From Pseudomonas sp. Irchel s3h14 (GTDB lineage Bacteria > Pseudomonadota > Gammaproteobacteria > Pseudomonadales > Pseudomonadaceae), in the NCBI RefSeq assembly GCF_900187425.1, contig NZ_FYDJ01000009.1, positions 179,859 through 243,858 of the forward strand: a stretch of DNA of 64,000 bases, in the 5' to 3' direction. Below are positions 35,241-44,446 of the stretch, piece by piece. The position numbers and the translations under genes are program-made. The notes under the pieces were generated by a model, which was not told the DNA's origin, made no database searches, and was given only the letters and a program-made list of their open reading frames with translations. The stretch's first letter is position 1. Every line of letters begins with the position of its first letter.

Positions 35241-36095
35241 CCCGGAAACGAGAAAGCCCGGCGAGTGGGCCTAAGGCTGTTCACTTAAGGTTTGGGTACA
35301 TATCCGTTTTTGCGGTAACGGCGGCTATCGGTTTCGCTTTTACAGCGAGTCACTTGGAAAAGCCCCAAGTAACCAAGGGCTCTTGCCCCTGTCGTTCGGT
35401 GCCTCGCCTAGGCTCGGCATGCCCTCGCTCCGGTCCTGCTCCGTGGGCCCGCCGCCATCCATGCCGGGTTGCCCACTGCGCAGAACCTCCACTCGGCCTC
35501 TCGATGGGACGGTGCATCAAGATCAAAAGCTGCAGGCGAGCTAACGCTCGGCCTGTTGAGTGGTGAAAAGCAAAAGCTGTACGCCGATTGATCGTTCCCA
35601 CGCTCTGCGTGGGAATGCCGCCGGGGACGCTCCGCGTTCCGCTGTCGACGCTAGGCTTGAGTCCTGCGCAGAAGTAACGCGGAGCGTCACGGGATGCATT
35701 CCCACGCAGAGCGTGGGAACGATCAGGCGGTGAGCGCGGAGTGTTGTTGATCTAGCTTTGGCTTTGGCTTTTGATTTTGATCTGTTGCCCCTTTCCCAGA
35801 GGCCGAACGCAGGTATTGCGCAGGGGGCACCGCGGCAAGGATGCCGCGGTAGCCGCCCCCGGCCATGGATGGCCGATGGCGGCGGGCCCCCGGAGCAATG
35901 CCGGAGTGAGGGCATGCCGAGCCTAGGCGAGGCACCGAATGGAGGGGCAAAGCGTTTTGCTTCCTTTTGGGCGTCTGCAAAAGGGAGTCGCTGTAAAAGC
36001 GAAACCGCCAGCAGCCATCACCGCAGAAACGGATATGCACCCCAACCTTAAGTGAACAGCATTACGGCAAGTAGGCCGGGCTTACTCGTTTCGGG
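35241..36095. repeat. 855-bp nested palindromic element
   Basis: The two outer parts are long imperfect inverted repeats: CCCGGAAACGAG near 35,241 answers CTCGTTTCGGG near 36,085, and GCTGTTCACTTAAGG (35,276-35,290) answers CCTTAAGTGAACAGC (36,046-36,060). Similarity continues inward to about 35,490 on the left and 35,855 on the right (for example CATGCCGAGCCTAGGCGAGG near 35,920). A second palindrome sits inside at 35,590-35,724. Open frames inside mirror one another and are not credible genes. It looks like a non-autonomous mobile or MITE-like element. Confidence 0.75.
35590..35724. repeat. Inner inverted repeat
   Basis: GATCGTTCCCACGCTCTGCG at the left end is answered by its reverse complement at the right end (35,705-35,724), and GACGCTCCGCGTT by AACGCGGAGCGTC nearer the centre. 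This is a commonly seen Pseudomonas dispersed palindrome, here lodged inside the larger one. Confidence 0.8.
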
Positions 36096-36102
36096 AGTAG
36101 GC

Positions 36103-36504
36103 TCAATGCTGCTGGCGCTGTTTCTGTAGCTCTGTCTTCAGCCAGGTGCTCGTCGGCTGGACGCCTGTTGAGCAACGCACTTCATAGGCTTTGCCATTCA
36201 TGCTGCTTTTAGTGGCAGCGAGATCGATGAAGTCTTCTGCGCTGCTCACCAGGTTCTTGCCTTCGAGATAATTCAGCTTCTTTTCGAGGTGTGCCCGAGC
36301 CTGGGGTCCAGGGTATTCACTGCCGTTGCGCACGAACTTGCACTCACTGCGCTCCACAAAATCCAGCAAGCCCTTTATCTCCTGGTTCGCCTGTGGCGAA
36401 GTTTGAGCCTGAGCACCGCCCGCCACTGCAAAAAGGCCGATAGAAGCAGTGATCAACCATTGGCGAAAAATCGGCCGAGTCATTGCTACTTTCAAAATCC
36501 ACAT
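36103..36504 (-). CDS. DUF5329 (YfeK-like) exported protein
   Basis: A 133-residue protein with an N-terminal signal sequence (LITASIGLFAVAGGAQAQ). The mature part, with LLDFVERSECKFVRNGSEY near residue 45-63 and DFIDLAATKSSMNGKAYEV near 90-108, resembles Escherichia coli YfeK in order and spacing. The function of the family is unknown; it is probably periplasmic. AAGGAAGAACC precedes ATG 36504. The gene ends only 8 bp from the nested repeat. Confidence 0.78.
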   Translation of the reverse strand: MWILKVAMTRPIFRQWLITASIGLFAVAGGAQAQTSPQANQEIKGLLDFVERSECKFVRNGSEYPGPQARAHLEKKLNYLEGKNLVSSAEDFIDLAATKSSMNGKAYEVRCSTGVQPTSTWLKTELQKQRQQH

Positions 36505-37022
36505 GGTTCTTCCTTGTCCAAAAAGGGATAACTGTAGCGCGACGTCACCCGAGCAACCAGCAGAACGCTGTGCGATGTTCTTCGTTCGAAAGGATCAACC
36601 TTAAGAGAAAGGGGATCAATGAGCCCAATGCCTCTGTGCGCGAGCAGTTGGCCAAAGTCGCAGTTACTTATCCCTGTATCGGCATCAGACTCATTGATCG
36701 TTGCCCAGCTCAATGTTGGGCGATTTCCATCAAACAGAATGGAGATGCATTGGCGCGTCATTAGCGGCCATGCACTATTTTTTTAACAAAACAACTTCGG
36801 CACGTCTAATCACCTTTTTCCCCGGCCTTATAGGCTCCGGAAATATCGGCACCACCATTCGTCGCATCAAAAACGTTGCGCGATTTTTTTGACTATTTCT
36901 GGCTTAAGGTTTGCAGAAGACGCTCGTAGCTGCCCCAGAACGACGTAATTCTGACGCGACAGCACTTTAATTAACGCTTAGGACGCCAGCGATGCGCTTG
37001 GTCAGTCACCGGGAGATGTAAC
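36505..37022. other. 518-bp AT-richer gap without a convincing gene
   Basis: The interval between the YfeK-like gene and the small ORF at 37,023 holds short open frames on both strands but none with a ribosome-binding site and family resemblance. A T-rich run occurs near 36,779 and 36,885. I see no RNA gene, repeat or strong terminator. Confidence 0.4.
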
Positions 37023-37226
37023 GTGTCAACTCTCAACGAAATCGCAGCGAACCACGCGAGAATGGCCAAGGCTCTTGTCGAAGAGTCGACCGGGCTGAGT
37101 GAGCGCCACACCCAGATTGTGGACAGTTTCGAAGTTCCATCCATGGATGCGCAACACATGCCTCTGCACCTTATCGCCGGAGTGCAGGACAACCATTTCG
37201 GGCAAGCAACGGCCTACTTGCTCTGA
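37023..37226 (+). CDS. Small hypothetical protein
   Basis: A 67-residue frame that starts at GTG 37023, preceded by CCGGGAGATGTAAC. It is soluble, without signal peptide or membrane segment, with a helical N-half (STLNEIAANHARMAKALVEE). I do not recognise a family. The start signal and amino-acid composition are compatible with a real gene, but there is no independent support. Confidence 0.4.
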   Translation: MSTLNEIAANHARMAKALVEESTGLSERHTQIVDSFEVPSMDAQHMPLHLIAGVQDNHFGQATAYLL

Positions 37227-37356
37227 CGGTGTTTGATCCGGGCAGCCGTTGGGCAGGCGGTTAAGGCCTGCCTGCCGGCGCGGTAAGGTCGAGTACCACT
37301 TCTTGGCCTAAACTCAACTGACTAGCCCGTTGGGGAGCTGCCGGAGTGGCATTCCC

Positions 37357-38070
37357 ATGCTCGAAAATTTAGAGATGTCGCGCGTCAAGCGCTTCGCCGC
37401 AAACGTTGCCGGCCGAGATTTCGCGGTCGGTGACATTCATGGCCATTTCACTCGGTTGCAGGATGCTCTGGATGCAGCCGGGTTCAACCAAATGGTAGAT
37501 CGCCTGTTCAGTGTTGGCGATCTGATTGACCGTGGGCCCGAGTGCCTTGATGCGCTCGATTGGCTGGACAAGGCATGGTTCCACCCGGTGCGAGGCAACC
37601 ATGACGACTACGTGGTGTGCTTCGATACCTGCGATGTCGACAGCTGGATCGACAACGGTGGTTCATGGTTCGTGGACCTGCCGCTGTTCGAGAAGCAAGC
37701 ATTCGCGGCGCAGTTCGCCAAGCTCCCTATCGCGATCGAAGTCGAAACTGCCTACGGCCTGATCGGCATCGTGCACGCCGATTGTCCATTTCCATCATGG
37801 CAACAATTGCGAAAGGAACTAGAGTCGCCGGAAAGCCACAGGCGTCTGCAGGAGCTGCAGCACTACTGCATGTGGTCACGAAGGCGAATCGATCAGCAAG
37901 AGACGCATGGCGTTGAAGGCCTGCGCGCACTGGTCGTAGGGCATACGCCGCTTTATATGCCAGTCAGCCTTGGCAATGTGATTCACATCGATACGGGTGG
38001 CTGGAGGCCGGACCGTGGTTATTTCACCCTGCTGGATCTCGAAACGCTCGAAACCATCCCCGCAAGCTAA
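37357..38070 (+). CDS. Serine/threonine-type metallophosphoesterase (PrpA/PrpB-like)
   Basis: A 237-residue calcineurin-like phosphoesterase resembling bacterial PrpA/PrpB and phage lambda phosphatase. The metal-site motifs are all present: GDIHGHF near residue 27, GDLIDRGP near 55, RGNHDD near 82, VHADCPF near 140 and GHTPLY near 195. It probably dephosphorylates phosphoproteins or small phosphoesters. ATG 37357 is preceded by GGAG ten bases upstream; ATG 37375 is an alternative. A terminator follows at 38,109. Confidence 0.85.
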   Translation: MLENLEMSRVKRFAANVAGRDFAVGDIHGHFTRLQDALDAAGFNQMVDRLFSVGDLIDRGPECLDALDWLDKAWFHPVRGNHDDYVVCFDTCDVDSWIDNGGSWFVDLPLFEKQAFAAQFAKLPIAIEVETAYGLIGIVHADCPFPSWQQLRKELESPESHRRLQELQHYCMWSRRRIDQQETHGVEGLRALVVGHTPLYMPVSLGNVIHIDTGGWRPDRGYFTLLDLETLETIPAS

Positions 38071-38108
38071 CTCAACACGGATTAGCCAACGCCATTCACT
38101 CAAAAAAA

Positions 38109-38131
38109 AACCCGGCCTCATCAGCCGGGTT
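38109..38131. terminator. Bidirectional Rho-independent terminator
   Basis: AACCCGGC/GCCGGGTT with a 7-nt loop, flanked by nine A on the left and CTTTATT on the right. It lies between the convergent phosphoesterase and ybdD-like genes and should serve both. Confidence 0.85.
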
Positions 38132-38170
38132 CTTTATTAGCTATTCAGGTGGCATCACTGCCACCCACCA

Positions 38171-38368
38171 TCAACAGCACTTCGGCCCGGCCTTGCTTCC
38201 GTAACGAGCTTCCTGGCGTTCCCGAAAGAACACCTCATAACTCATCACCGGTTTGTCCGGGTGCTTGGTTTGCATGTGCTCGACGTAGGTGTCGTAGTCG
38301 GGCATGCCGACCATCAGGCGCGCGGCCTGACCGAGGTATTTACCGAGGCGACTCAGGTCATTGAACAT
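38171..38368 (-). CDS. ybdD: YbdD/YjiX family small protein (DUF466)
   Basis: A 65-residue protein of the YbdD/YjiX family that regularly follows CstA-type transporters. Features are the N-terminal LGKYLGQAARLMVGMPDYDTYVEHM, the conserved HPDKPVMSYEVFFRERQEARYG and a C-terminal double cysteine. Its role is thought to support the partner transporter. GAGGATTGCAGC precedes ATG 38368. It starts 14 bp after the cstA stop, so the two are cotranscribed. Confidence 0.88.
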   Translation of the reverse strand: MFNDLSRLGKYLGQAARLMVGMPDYDTYVEHMQTKHPDKPVMSYEVFFRERQEARYGSKAGPKCC

Positions 38369-38382
38369 GCTGCAATCCTCGA

Positions 38383-40440
38383 TCAAGCGTCCGGCAGTGC
38401 CTGGAATGGCGCTTCTTTATCCGTACGTTCTTTAGTACCCCAGGCGGCGATACCGACCTTGAGTGCAAAGAACAGGATGCTGAAGACCACCAGCAAGAAC
38501 AGCGCGGTCAGCGTTGCGTTGGTGTACGCGTTGTAGATCACGTGCTGCATCTGGTCGATGCTCTTCGCCGGGGCAAGGATCTGACCGTTGGCCAGCGCAT
38601 CGCTGTACTTCTTGGCCAAGGCCAGGAAACCGATCGCCGGGTTGGCATCGAACAGCTTGATGAAGCCTGCGGTGGTGGTGCAGATCAGCAGCCACACGGC
38701 GGGCAGCATGGTGACCCAGACGTAGCGCTGGCGTTTCATTTTGATCAGCACAACGGTCGCCAACATCAGCGCGATACCGGCCAGCATCTGGTTGGAGATA
38801 CCGAACAACGGCCACAAGGTGTTGATGCCACCCAGCGGATCGATCACGCCCTGGTACAACAGATACCCCCACATCGCCACACAACCGGCGGTTGCGATCA
38901 GGTTGGCGGTCCAGGATTCGGTGCGTTTCAGCGCTGGCACGAAGGAACCGAGCAAGTCCTGCAGCATGAAGCGGCCAGCACGGGTACCGGCATCGACGGC
39001 GGTCAGGATGAACAGCGCTTCGAACAGAATCGCGAAGTGGTACCAGAACGCCATGGTGTTTTCACCCGGCAGAAGCTGGTGCAGGATCTGCGCGATACCG
39101 ACTGCCAGGGTCGGCGCGCCGCCGGCACGGGCCAGGATGGTGGTTTCACCGATGTCCTTGGCCACTGCTTGCAGCGCTTCCGGGGTAATTGCAAAGCCCC
39201 AGCTGCTGACGGTCTGAGCCACCGAAACAGCGTCAGAGCCGACAAGCGCCGCCGGGCTGTTCATGGCGAAGTACACGCCTGGTTCGATCACCGACGCAGC
39301 AACCATTGCCATGATGGCCACGAAGGATTCCATCAGCATGCCGCCGTAACCGATGTAACGGGCATGGCCTTCACTGGCCAACAACTTCGGCGTAGTGCCG
39401 GAAGCAATCAGTGCGTGGAAACCGGAAACCGCGCCACAGGCGATGGTGATGAACAGGAACGGGAACAACCCGCCCTTCCACACCGGCCCGGTGCCGTCGA
39501 TGAACTGGGTGAGTGCCGGCATTTTCAGGTCGGGCATGGTGATCAGGATGCCGATCGCCAACGCCACGATGGTGCCGATTTTCAGGAAGGTCGACAGGTA
39601 ATCCCGCGGCGCCAGAATCAGCCACACCGGCAATACCGCGGCGACAAAACCATAGCCGATCAACATCCAGGTGATCTGGACCCCGGTGAAGGTGAAGGCC
39701 TTGGCCCAGACTGGATCAGCGGCAATCTGCCCACCCAGCCAGATCGAACCGAGCAGCAACAGCACACCGACGATGGAGATTTCACCGATGCGACCCGGGC
39801 GGATGTAGCGCATGTAAATGCCCATGAACATCGCGATCGGGATGGTCGCCATCACCGTGAACATACCCCACGGGCTTTCGGCCAGGGCTTTTACAACGAT
39901 CAGCGCCAGCACCGCGAGGATGATGATCATGATCAGGAAGCAGCCAAACAGCGCGATGGTGCCGGGGATGCGGCCCATTTCCTCACGAACCATGTCGCCG
40001 AGGGAACGGCCGTTGCGGCGGGTGGACATGAACAGGACCATGAAGTCCTGAACGGCACCGGCCAGCACCACGCCGGCAATCAGCCACAACGTGCCGGGCA
40101 GGTAGCCCATCTGCGCCGCCAGGACCGGACCGACCAGCGGCCCCGCGCCAGCGATGGCTGCGAAATGGTGACCGAAGAGTACGTGTTTGTTGGTCGGCAC
40201 GTAGTCCAGACCATCGTTATTAACGACAGCCGGTGTGGCACGATTGGGATCGAGTTGCATCACCTTGGTGGCGATGAACAGGCTGTAGTAACGATAAGCG
40301 ACGAGATAGATAGCGACTGCTGCGACTACGATCCAGAGTGCGTTGATCGCTTCGCCGCGGCGCAGGGCCACGACACTTAGCGCAAACGCTCCCAGGACAG
40401 CCACGGCAAACCAGGCGAGGTGTTTAGCCAGACGGGGCAT
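38383..40440 (-). CDS. CstA/BtsT-family peptide or pyruvate transporter
   Basis: A 685-residue inner-membrane protein of the carbon-starvation CstA family, with many membrane segments. Family marks are YVPTNKHVLFGHHFAAIAGA near residue 80-99, GPVLAAQMGYLPGTLWLIAG near 103-122, and SGTTPKLLASEGHARYIGYG near 345. Members import pyruvate (BtsT) or peptides (CstA); length fits both. It is divergent from a two-component system, and the gap holds a strong palindrome, so it is probably controlled by that system. ybdD follows 14 bp later. Confidence 0.9.
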   Translation of the reverse strand: MPRLAKHLAWFAVAVLGAFALSVVALRRGEAINALWIVVAAVAIYLVAYRYYSLFIATKVMQLDPNRATPAVVNNDGLDYVPTNKHVLFGHHFAAIAGAGPLVGPVLAAQMGYLPGTLWLIAGVVLAGAVQDFMVLFMSTRRNGRSLGDMVREEMGRIPGTIALFGCFLIMIIILAVLALIVVKALAESPWGMFTVMATIPIAMFMGIYMRYIRPGRIGEISIVGVLLLLGSIWLGGQIAADPVWAKAFTFTGVQITWMLIGYGFVAAVLPVWLILAPRDYLSTFLKIGTIVALAIGILITMPDLKMPALTQFIDGTGPVWKGGLFPFLFITIACGAVSGFHALIASGTTPKLLASEGHARYIGYGGMLMESFVAIMAMVAASVIEPGVYFAMNSPAALVGSDAVSVAQTVSSWGFAITPEALQAVAKDIGETTILARAGGAPTLAVGIAQILHQLLPGENTMAFWYHFAILFEALFILTAVDAGTRAGRFMLQDLLGSFVPALKRTESWTANLIATAGCVAMWGYLLYQGVIDPLGGINTLWPLFGISNQMLAGIALMLATVVLIKMKRQRYVWVTMLPAVWLLICTTTAGFIKLFDANPAIGFLALAKKYSDALANGQILAPAKSIDQMQHVIYNAYTNATLTALFLLVVFSILFFALKVGIAAWGTKERTDKEAPFQALPDA

Positions 40441-40566
40441 AGCGTGTCTCCTGCCGACAGCCAGTGGACTGCGGCGGTAATTTTTATAATTGTGTCCGCT
40501 GTGCGGAGCTGGCCCAATATCCCCGCATGCCGTCTACAAATAAATCCGCGTTACTACGTACGCGGG

Positions 40567-40588
40567 ATCTACGTAGTTCTACGTAGAT
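40567..40588. promoter_or_regulatory. 22-bp palindrome, response-regulator operator candidate
   Basis: ATCTACGTAG, two T, then CTACGTAGAT form a perfect dyad 127 bp upstream of cstA. A further CTACGTACG lies at 40,553-40,561. A TACGTA core repeated in the cstA/sensor-kinase gap suggests a site for the response regulator encoded at 42,191. Binding is inferred. Confidence 0.5.
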
Positions 40589-40640
40589 GGCGCCGCACCC
40601 ACAGGGGAATGCTGTACACCTACGAGTAATTGGTCGGCTG

Positions 40641-40675
40641 TCAGGCCGCCTTCGCGAGCAAGCTCAGCTCCTACA
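40641..40675. repeat. Single REP-like sequence
   Basis: The stretch with TTCGCGAGCAAGCTCAGCTC followed by CTACA resembles one unit of the common Pseudomonas REP. It lies about 115 bp upstream of the sensor kinase. Confidence 0.55.
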
Positions 40676-40789
40676 GACTGACCGACACCCCAGCCACAGG
40701 TCATTCCGTCCAGCACCGCTACTGGACGCGCGTATCTTTGGCATATGATGCCGGGCCTTCGCCTTCCCTCGGTCCGGACAGGAGCAGAG

Positions 40790-42157
40790 ATGCAGCTCAA
40801 ACACAAAATCGTCGCGCTCGGGATTCTGCCGCTGGTGTTGGCCATCGCCGTCATCTGCGCGCTGGTGATTTCCATGAACCGGCAACTGGGTGAACAACAG
40901 GCGCAACTGATCGAAGACAGCATTCTGGCCAGCAAGCGCGCCGAACTTAAGAACTACGTCGAAATGGCGCAAAGCCTGATCGAGCCGCTGTACGACGACG
41001 GTCACGGTGATGAGCACGCACAGCAAAAAGTGCTGGAAGAACTGCGCAAGCTCAGCTTTGGCATCAATGGCTACTTCTTCGTCTACGACCACGAAGGTCG
41101 CAGCCTGATGCACGCGCGCCAGTCCGAGCTGGTGGGCAAATACCTGTGGGACATGAAGGACCCTCACGGTTTGCCGGTGATCCAGGCGTTGCTCAAAAGT
41201 GCGCAATCGGGCGAAGGCTTTCAACGCTACGCCTGGAACAAGCCCTCTTCCGGCCAGGTGACCGACAAGCTCGCTTATGTGGTGATGCTGGATCGTTGGG
41301 GCTGGATGCTCGGCACCGGCATCTACCTTGAAGACGTTGAGCGCGCAACCCAACAGGCGCGTGACGAAGTGGCCCAGGGCATTCGTAAAACCATGCTGGC
41401 GATTGCCGCGGTGGCCCTCGTGGCGGTGCTGTTTGTCTTCGCCAGCGGCATGACGCTGAACGTCAGCGAGCATCGCCTGGCCGACAAAAAACTTCAGCGC
41501 CTGACTCAGCGTATCGTCAGCTTGCAAGAAGAAGAGCGCTCACGGGTTTCCCGTGAACTGCACGACGGCATCAGCCAACTACTGGTCTCCATCAAGTTTC
41601 AGTTCGAGCTGGCCAGCCATCTGCTCGAGAATGGGCAAGCTCACGACAAGGGTTTGAGTACGCTGAGAGACGCCACGGAACGCCTGGGGGAAGCGATTGG
41701 CGAGGTTCGCAGCCTTTCCCACGACCTGCGTTCCTCGCTGCTCGACACCTTGGGCCTGCCGGCGGCAATCGGTCAACTCGCCGCAGAATTCGAGCAACGC
41801 AGCGGCCTGGTGGTGACTTACAACGACAACGAATTCGACTGTCACTTGGTCGATGGGGCAGCGGTCTCGCTGTTTCGCATCGTGCAAGAGGGCCTGACTA
41901 ATATTGAACGACATGCCCAGGCTAAAAACGTCTCCATTACCCTGCACGGGTCTGAAGATTCCATACGGTTGACGGTGGTCGATGACGGTATCGGTTTCAA
42001 CGTCGCCCAGGTCGAACGTCGTCATGCGGGCATTGGCCTGCGTAATATCCGTGAGCGTGTCGAGCATTTTGGTGGACGATTCGACCTGAACTCGATGCCG
42101 GGAAGAAGTGAGCTGGACGTTTGGCTGCCAATGAAAATGCCCGGTACAACACGCTGA
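40790..42157 (+). CDS. Sensor histidine kinase with extracytoplasmic Cache domain
   Basis: A 455-residue membrane sensor of the NarX/DegS type. TM1 is at about residues 7-29, a periplasmic single-Cache domain (INGYFFVYDHEGRSLMHARQ near 88) runs to about 200, and TM2 lies near 205-228. The HisKA_3 phospho-acceptor site is SRELHDGISQLL (His about 255); the ATPase region has EGLTNIERHA near 370 and DDGIGF near 400. ATG 40790 follows GGAGCAGAG. Small carboxylates are common Cache ligands. It pairs with the LuxR-type regulator 33 bp downstream and lies next to cstA, a likely target. Confidence 0.9.
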   Translation: MQLKHKIVALGILPLVLAIAVICALVISMNRQLGEQQAQLIEDSILASKRAELKNYVEMAQSLIEPLYDDGHGDEHAQQKVLEELRKLSFGINGYFFVYDHEGRSLMHARQSELVGKYLWDMKDPHGLPVIQALLKSAQSGEGFQRYAWNKPSSGQVTDKLAYVVMLDRWGWMLGTGIYLEDVERATQQARDEVAQGIRKTMLAIAAVALVAVLFVFASGMTLNVSEHRLADKKLQRLTQRIVSLQEEERSRVSRELHDGISQLLVSIKFQFELASHLLENGQAHDKGLSTLRDATERLGEAIGEVRSLSHDLRSSLLDTLGLPAAIGQLAAEFEQRSGLVVTYNDNEFDCHLVDGAAVSLFRIVQEGLTNIERHAQAKNVSITLHGSEDSIRLTVVDDGIGFNVAQVERRHAGIGLRNIRERVEHFGGRFDLNSMPGRSELDVWLPMKMPGTTR

Positions 42158-42190
42158 CTCGCCCCCTGACAACAAGAGTGAATACCCGCG

Positions 42191-42823
42191 ATGAACCTGC
42201 CCTACCCGATCCGCGTCGCCCTGGTCGACGATCACGCCCTGGTCCGCGACGGGATCAAAGCGCTGCTGGCGGTCATGCCCCCCCTGGAAGTGGTGGGCGA
42301 AGCCGAGAGTGGCGCGGATGCCATCGAAATGGTCGGGCGCTGCCAGCCGGACCTGTTGCTGGTCGACATCAGCCTGCGGGACATGAACGGGCTCGAGCTG
42401 ACCCGGGTGTTACGCAGCCAGTACCCGTCGCTCAAGGTGCTGGTGCTCAGCATGTACGACAATAATGAATACGTGAGTGAGTCCGTTCGCGCGGGGGCCA
42501 GCGGCTATGTACTGAAGAACTCACCGTCGCGGGAAATCATAGCGGCGATCGAAGCCATCGCCAGTGGCGGCACGTTCTACAGTGCCGAGATCGCCCAGCG
42601 GCTCATCGCCGATAAAAATACCGACAACGAGCTGACACCGCGCGAGAGCCAGGTGTTGTACAAGATGGCCCAAGGGTTGAACAACAAAGAGATGGCCCGC
42701 GAACTGGACATCAGCGTTCGCACGGTAGAAACCCATCGCTTGAGCATCCGCCGCAAACTCAACATCGACAAACCGGCGGCCCTGGTCAAATACGCGATCG
42801 ATCACGGCATCATCTCGCGGTAG
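42191..42823 (+). CDS. NarL/LuxR-type response regulator
   Basis: A 210-residue two-domain regulator. The receiver carries DDHALVRDG near residue 11, the phospho-acceptor in LLLVDISLRDM (Asp about 58) and the lysine in GYVLKNSPS near 108. The C-terminal LuxR helix-turn-helix has LTPRESQVLYKMAQGLNNKE and SVRTVETHRLSIRRKL. It is the partner of the preceding kinase and is not a LytTR protein, so it is not a BtsR-type pyruvate regulator. Candidate sites are the TACGTA repeats at 40,553-40,588. Confidence 0.9.
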   Translation: MNLPYPIRVALVDDHALVRDGIKALLAVMPPLEVVGEAESGADAIEMVGRCQPDLLLVDISLRDMNGLELTRVLRSQYPSLKVLVLSMYDNNEYVSESVRAGASGYVLKNSPSREIIAAIEAIASGGTFYSAEIAQRLIADKNTDNELTPRESQVLYKMAQGLNNKEMARELDISVRTVETHRLSIRRKLNIDKPAALVKYAIDHGIISR

Positions 42824-42892
42824 CGGATATGCATCATTTGCCGCTGTGATTCTGGTCTTGTGCACCCCGGTCCGAATTTCAGGCAAAAAAAA

Positions 42893-42919
42893 TCCCAGGC
42901 AGCTGATGGACGCCTGGGA
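42893..42919 (-). terminator. Rho-independent terminator (minus strand)
   Basis: TCCCAGGC (42,893-42,900) pairs with GCCTGGGA (42,912-42,919). On the minus strand eight T follow, so it should end the glutamine-synthetase-family transcript. It also lies just after the response-regulator gene. Confidence 0.7.
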
Positions 42920-43075
42920 CTCAAAATGCATAAACCGTGGTGGTGAACGCGGGGCGAATATTACTTAATATGTCTGCCTGTAACAAGATATTTTGATTCA
43001 CTATCCAGTTACTAAATCTTCTAACTCATTAAATATCCACATATTTTTTATGGGCGAGCACCGACAAGGACAGAT

Positions 43076-44422
43076 TTAGAGGTACCAGCGATACTCCCGC
43101 GCACTGATGTCCTGCAGGAATGCCAAATGGTCCTGGCGCTTGTTTTCGCAGTAGACATCCACGAACTCCGCCCCCAAACCCTCGCGCAGCTGAACGTTGT
43201 TTTGCATCGAACGCACGGCCTCCAGCATCTCCAGCGGGAAGTCGATTCCGCTGCCACGATCTTCGTTGAGGGGTGCAATCGGTTCACGCCCCACTTCCAG
43301 CCCTTGCTCCAGCCCTACCAGAATCGCCGCCAACACGAGATAAGGATTGGCATCCGCGCCCGCCAGGCGATGTTCGATGCGCAGATTCTTAGCGTCCGAC
43401 TCAGGCACCCGCAGACAAGCGTCACGATCTTCAAAGCCCCAACTGGCGCGCGTCGCGACATTCACCGTGCCGCTCAAGCGACGCATTGCGTTGTGATTCG
43501 GTGCAAAGATCGGCATGCAATGCGGCAACACTTCAAGGCAACCGGCCACTGCATGGCGCAGTGCCTGCTGATCGTTAGCCGCCAACAGGTTGGTTCCCGC
43601 CTCGTCGTAAAGGCTCACATGCACATGCATGCCGCTACCGGGGTGCTGCAAGTAGGGTTTTGCCATGAAGCTGGCGCGGTGGTTGTGCTTGAGGGCCACG
43701 CCCCGTGTGCTGCGGCAGAACAGGGCCGCCCAGTCGGCCGCACGCAGGCCGTCGTCAAGGTGACCGAAATTGATCTCGAACTGGCCCGGGCCCAACTCCG
43801 CAGTGATCACCGTGGCATCGATGCCTTGTGCCCGCGCCGTCTCGACCATGTCATCGAGCACCGGTGAAAATCTCGACAGCCGTTCGATGTGCATATTCGG
43901 CTGATCATCGGCATCGTCGGTCAGTTGATCGCGAGGGAACTGTGGCAAGCCGTCACGAAGCTGGCGATCGAACAGATAGAACTCCAGTTCGAACGCGACC
44001 ACGGGGAAAATCCCTTTTCGGCCGAGGCGCTCAAGCACCTGCGCCAACACTTCACGCGGCCCGAAAACGATAGGCTTTTCAGTACCGCTTGAGGTAATCA
44101 GCATCTGCCCCAGCGGTTGTTTTTCCCAGCTCACTGGCTTGAGCGTACCGGGCACCAGGCGGCGTGGAGCATCCGGGTCGCCGTCGTTGAAACAGTAGTC
44201 GCCGATTTTGAACAGACCGCCCTGCGTGCCCAGCAACACACAGTTTTGCGGCAGCTTGAGCGCGCTGCCTGCGGCGACTTTCTCGAGCATTTCTATCGGG
44301 TAGCGCTTACCGTAAAAATGCCCGGGGATATCCAGGGAAATCAGGTCAACGTAACGCACCTGCGGGAAGCGCTGACGAAACGCGCGAACCTCAGCAACCA
44401 GATCAGAGCAGACAGCATCCAT
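43076..44422 (-). CDS. Glutamine synthetase-family gamma-glutamyl ligase (PuuA-like)
   Basis: A 448-residue member of the glutamine synthetase superfamily, shorter and different at the N-terminus from housekeeping GlnA. Active-site regions are AFELEFYLFDRQ near residue 144, GPGQFEINFGHLDDGLRAAD near 205-224, KHNHRASFMAKPYLQHPGSG near 245 and ENKRQDHLAF near the end. The pairing with a PuuB-like oxidase and a cupin-type XRE regulator indicates gamma-glutamylation of an amine or polyamine for breakdown. The specific amine is unknown. Confidence 0.85.
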   Translation of the reverse strand: MDAVCSDLVAEVRAFRQRFPQVRYVDLISLDIPGHFYGKRYPIEMLEKVAAGSALKLPQNCVLLGTQGGLFKIGDYCFNDGDPDAPRRLVPGTLKPVSWEKQPLGQMLITSSGTEKPIVFGPREVLAQVLERLGRKGIFPVVAFELEFYLFDRQLRDGLPQFPRDQLTDDADDQPNMHIERLSRFSPVLDDMVETARAQGIDATVITAELGPGQFEINFGHLDDGLRAADWAALFCRSTRGVALKHNHRASFMAKPYLQHPGSGMHVHVSLYDEAGTNLLAANDQQALRHAVAGCLEVLPHCMPIFAPNHNAMRRLSGTVNVATRASWGFEDRDACLRVPESDAKNLRIEHRLAGADANPYLVLAAILVGLEQGLEVGREPIAPLNEDRGSGIDFPLEMLEAVRSMQNNVQLREGLGAEFVDVYCENKRQDHLAFLQDISAREYRWYL

Positions 44423-44446
44423 CGTTAGTGTTCCTTGTTGTTTTTA

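Noticed and set aside
35201..36051. Open frames inside the nested palindromic element
   Set aside because: They mirror each other because of the inverted repeats and have no ribosome-binding sites or recognisable domains.
36483..36892. Short plus-strand frames in the 36.5-37.0 kb gap
   Set aside because: No start signal, no family resemblance and atypical composition.
42191..42823. Assignment of the two-component system as BtsSR (pyruvate sensing)
   Set aside because: The regulator has a LuxR helix-turn-helix rather than a LytTR domain, and the kinase is of the HisKA_3 Cache type.
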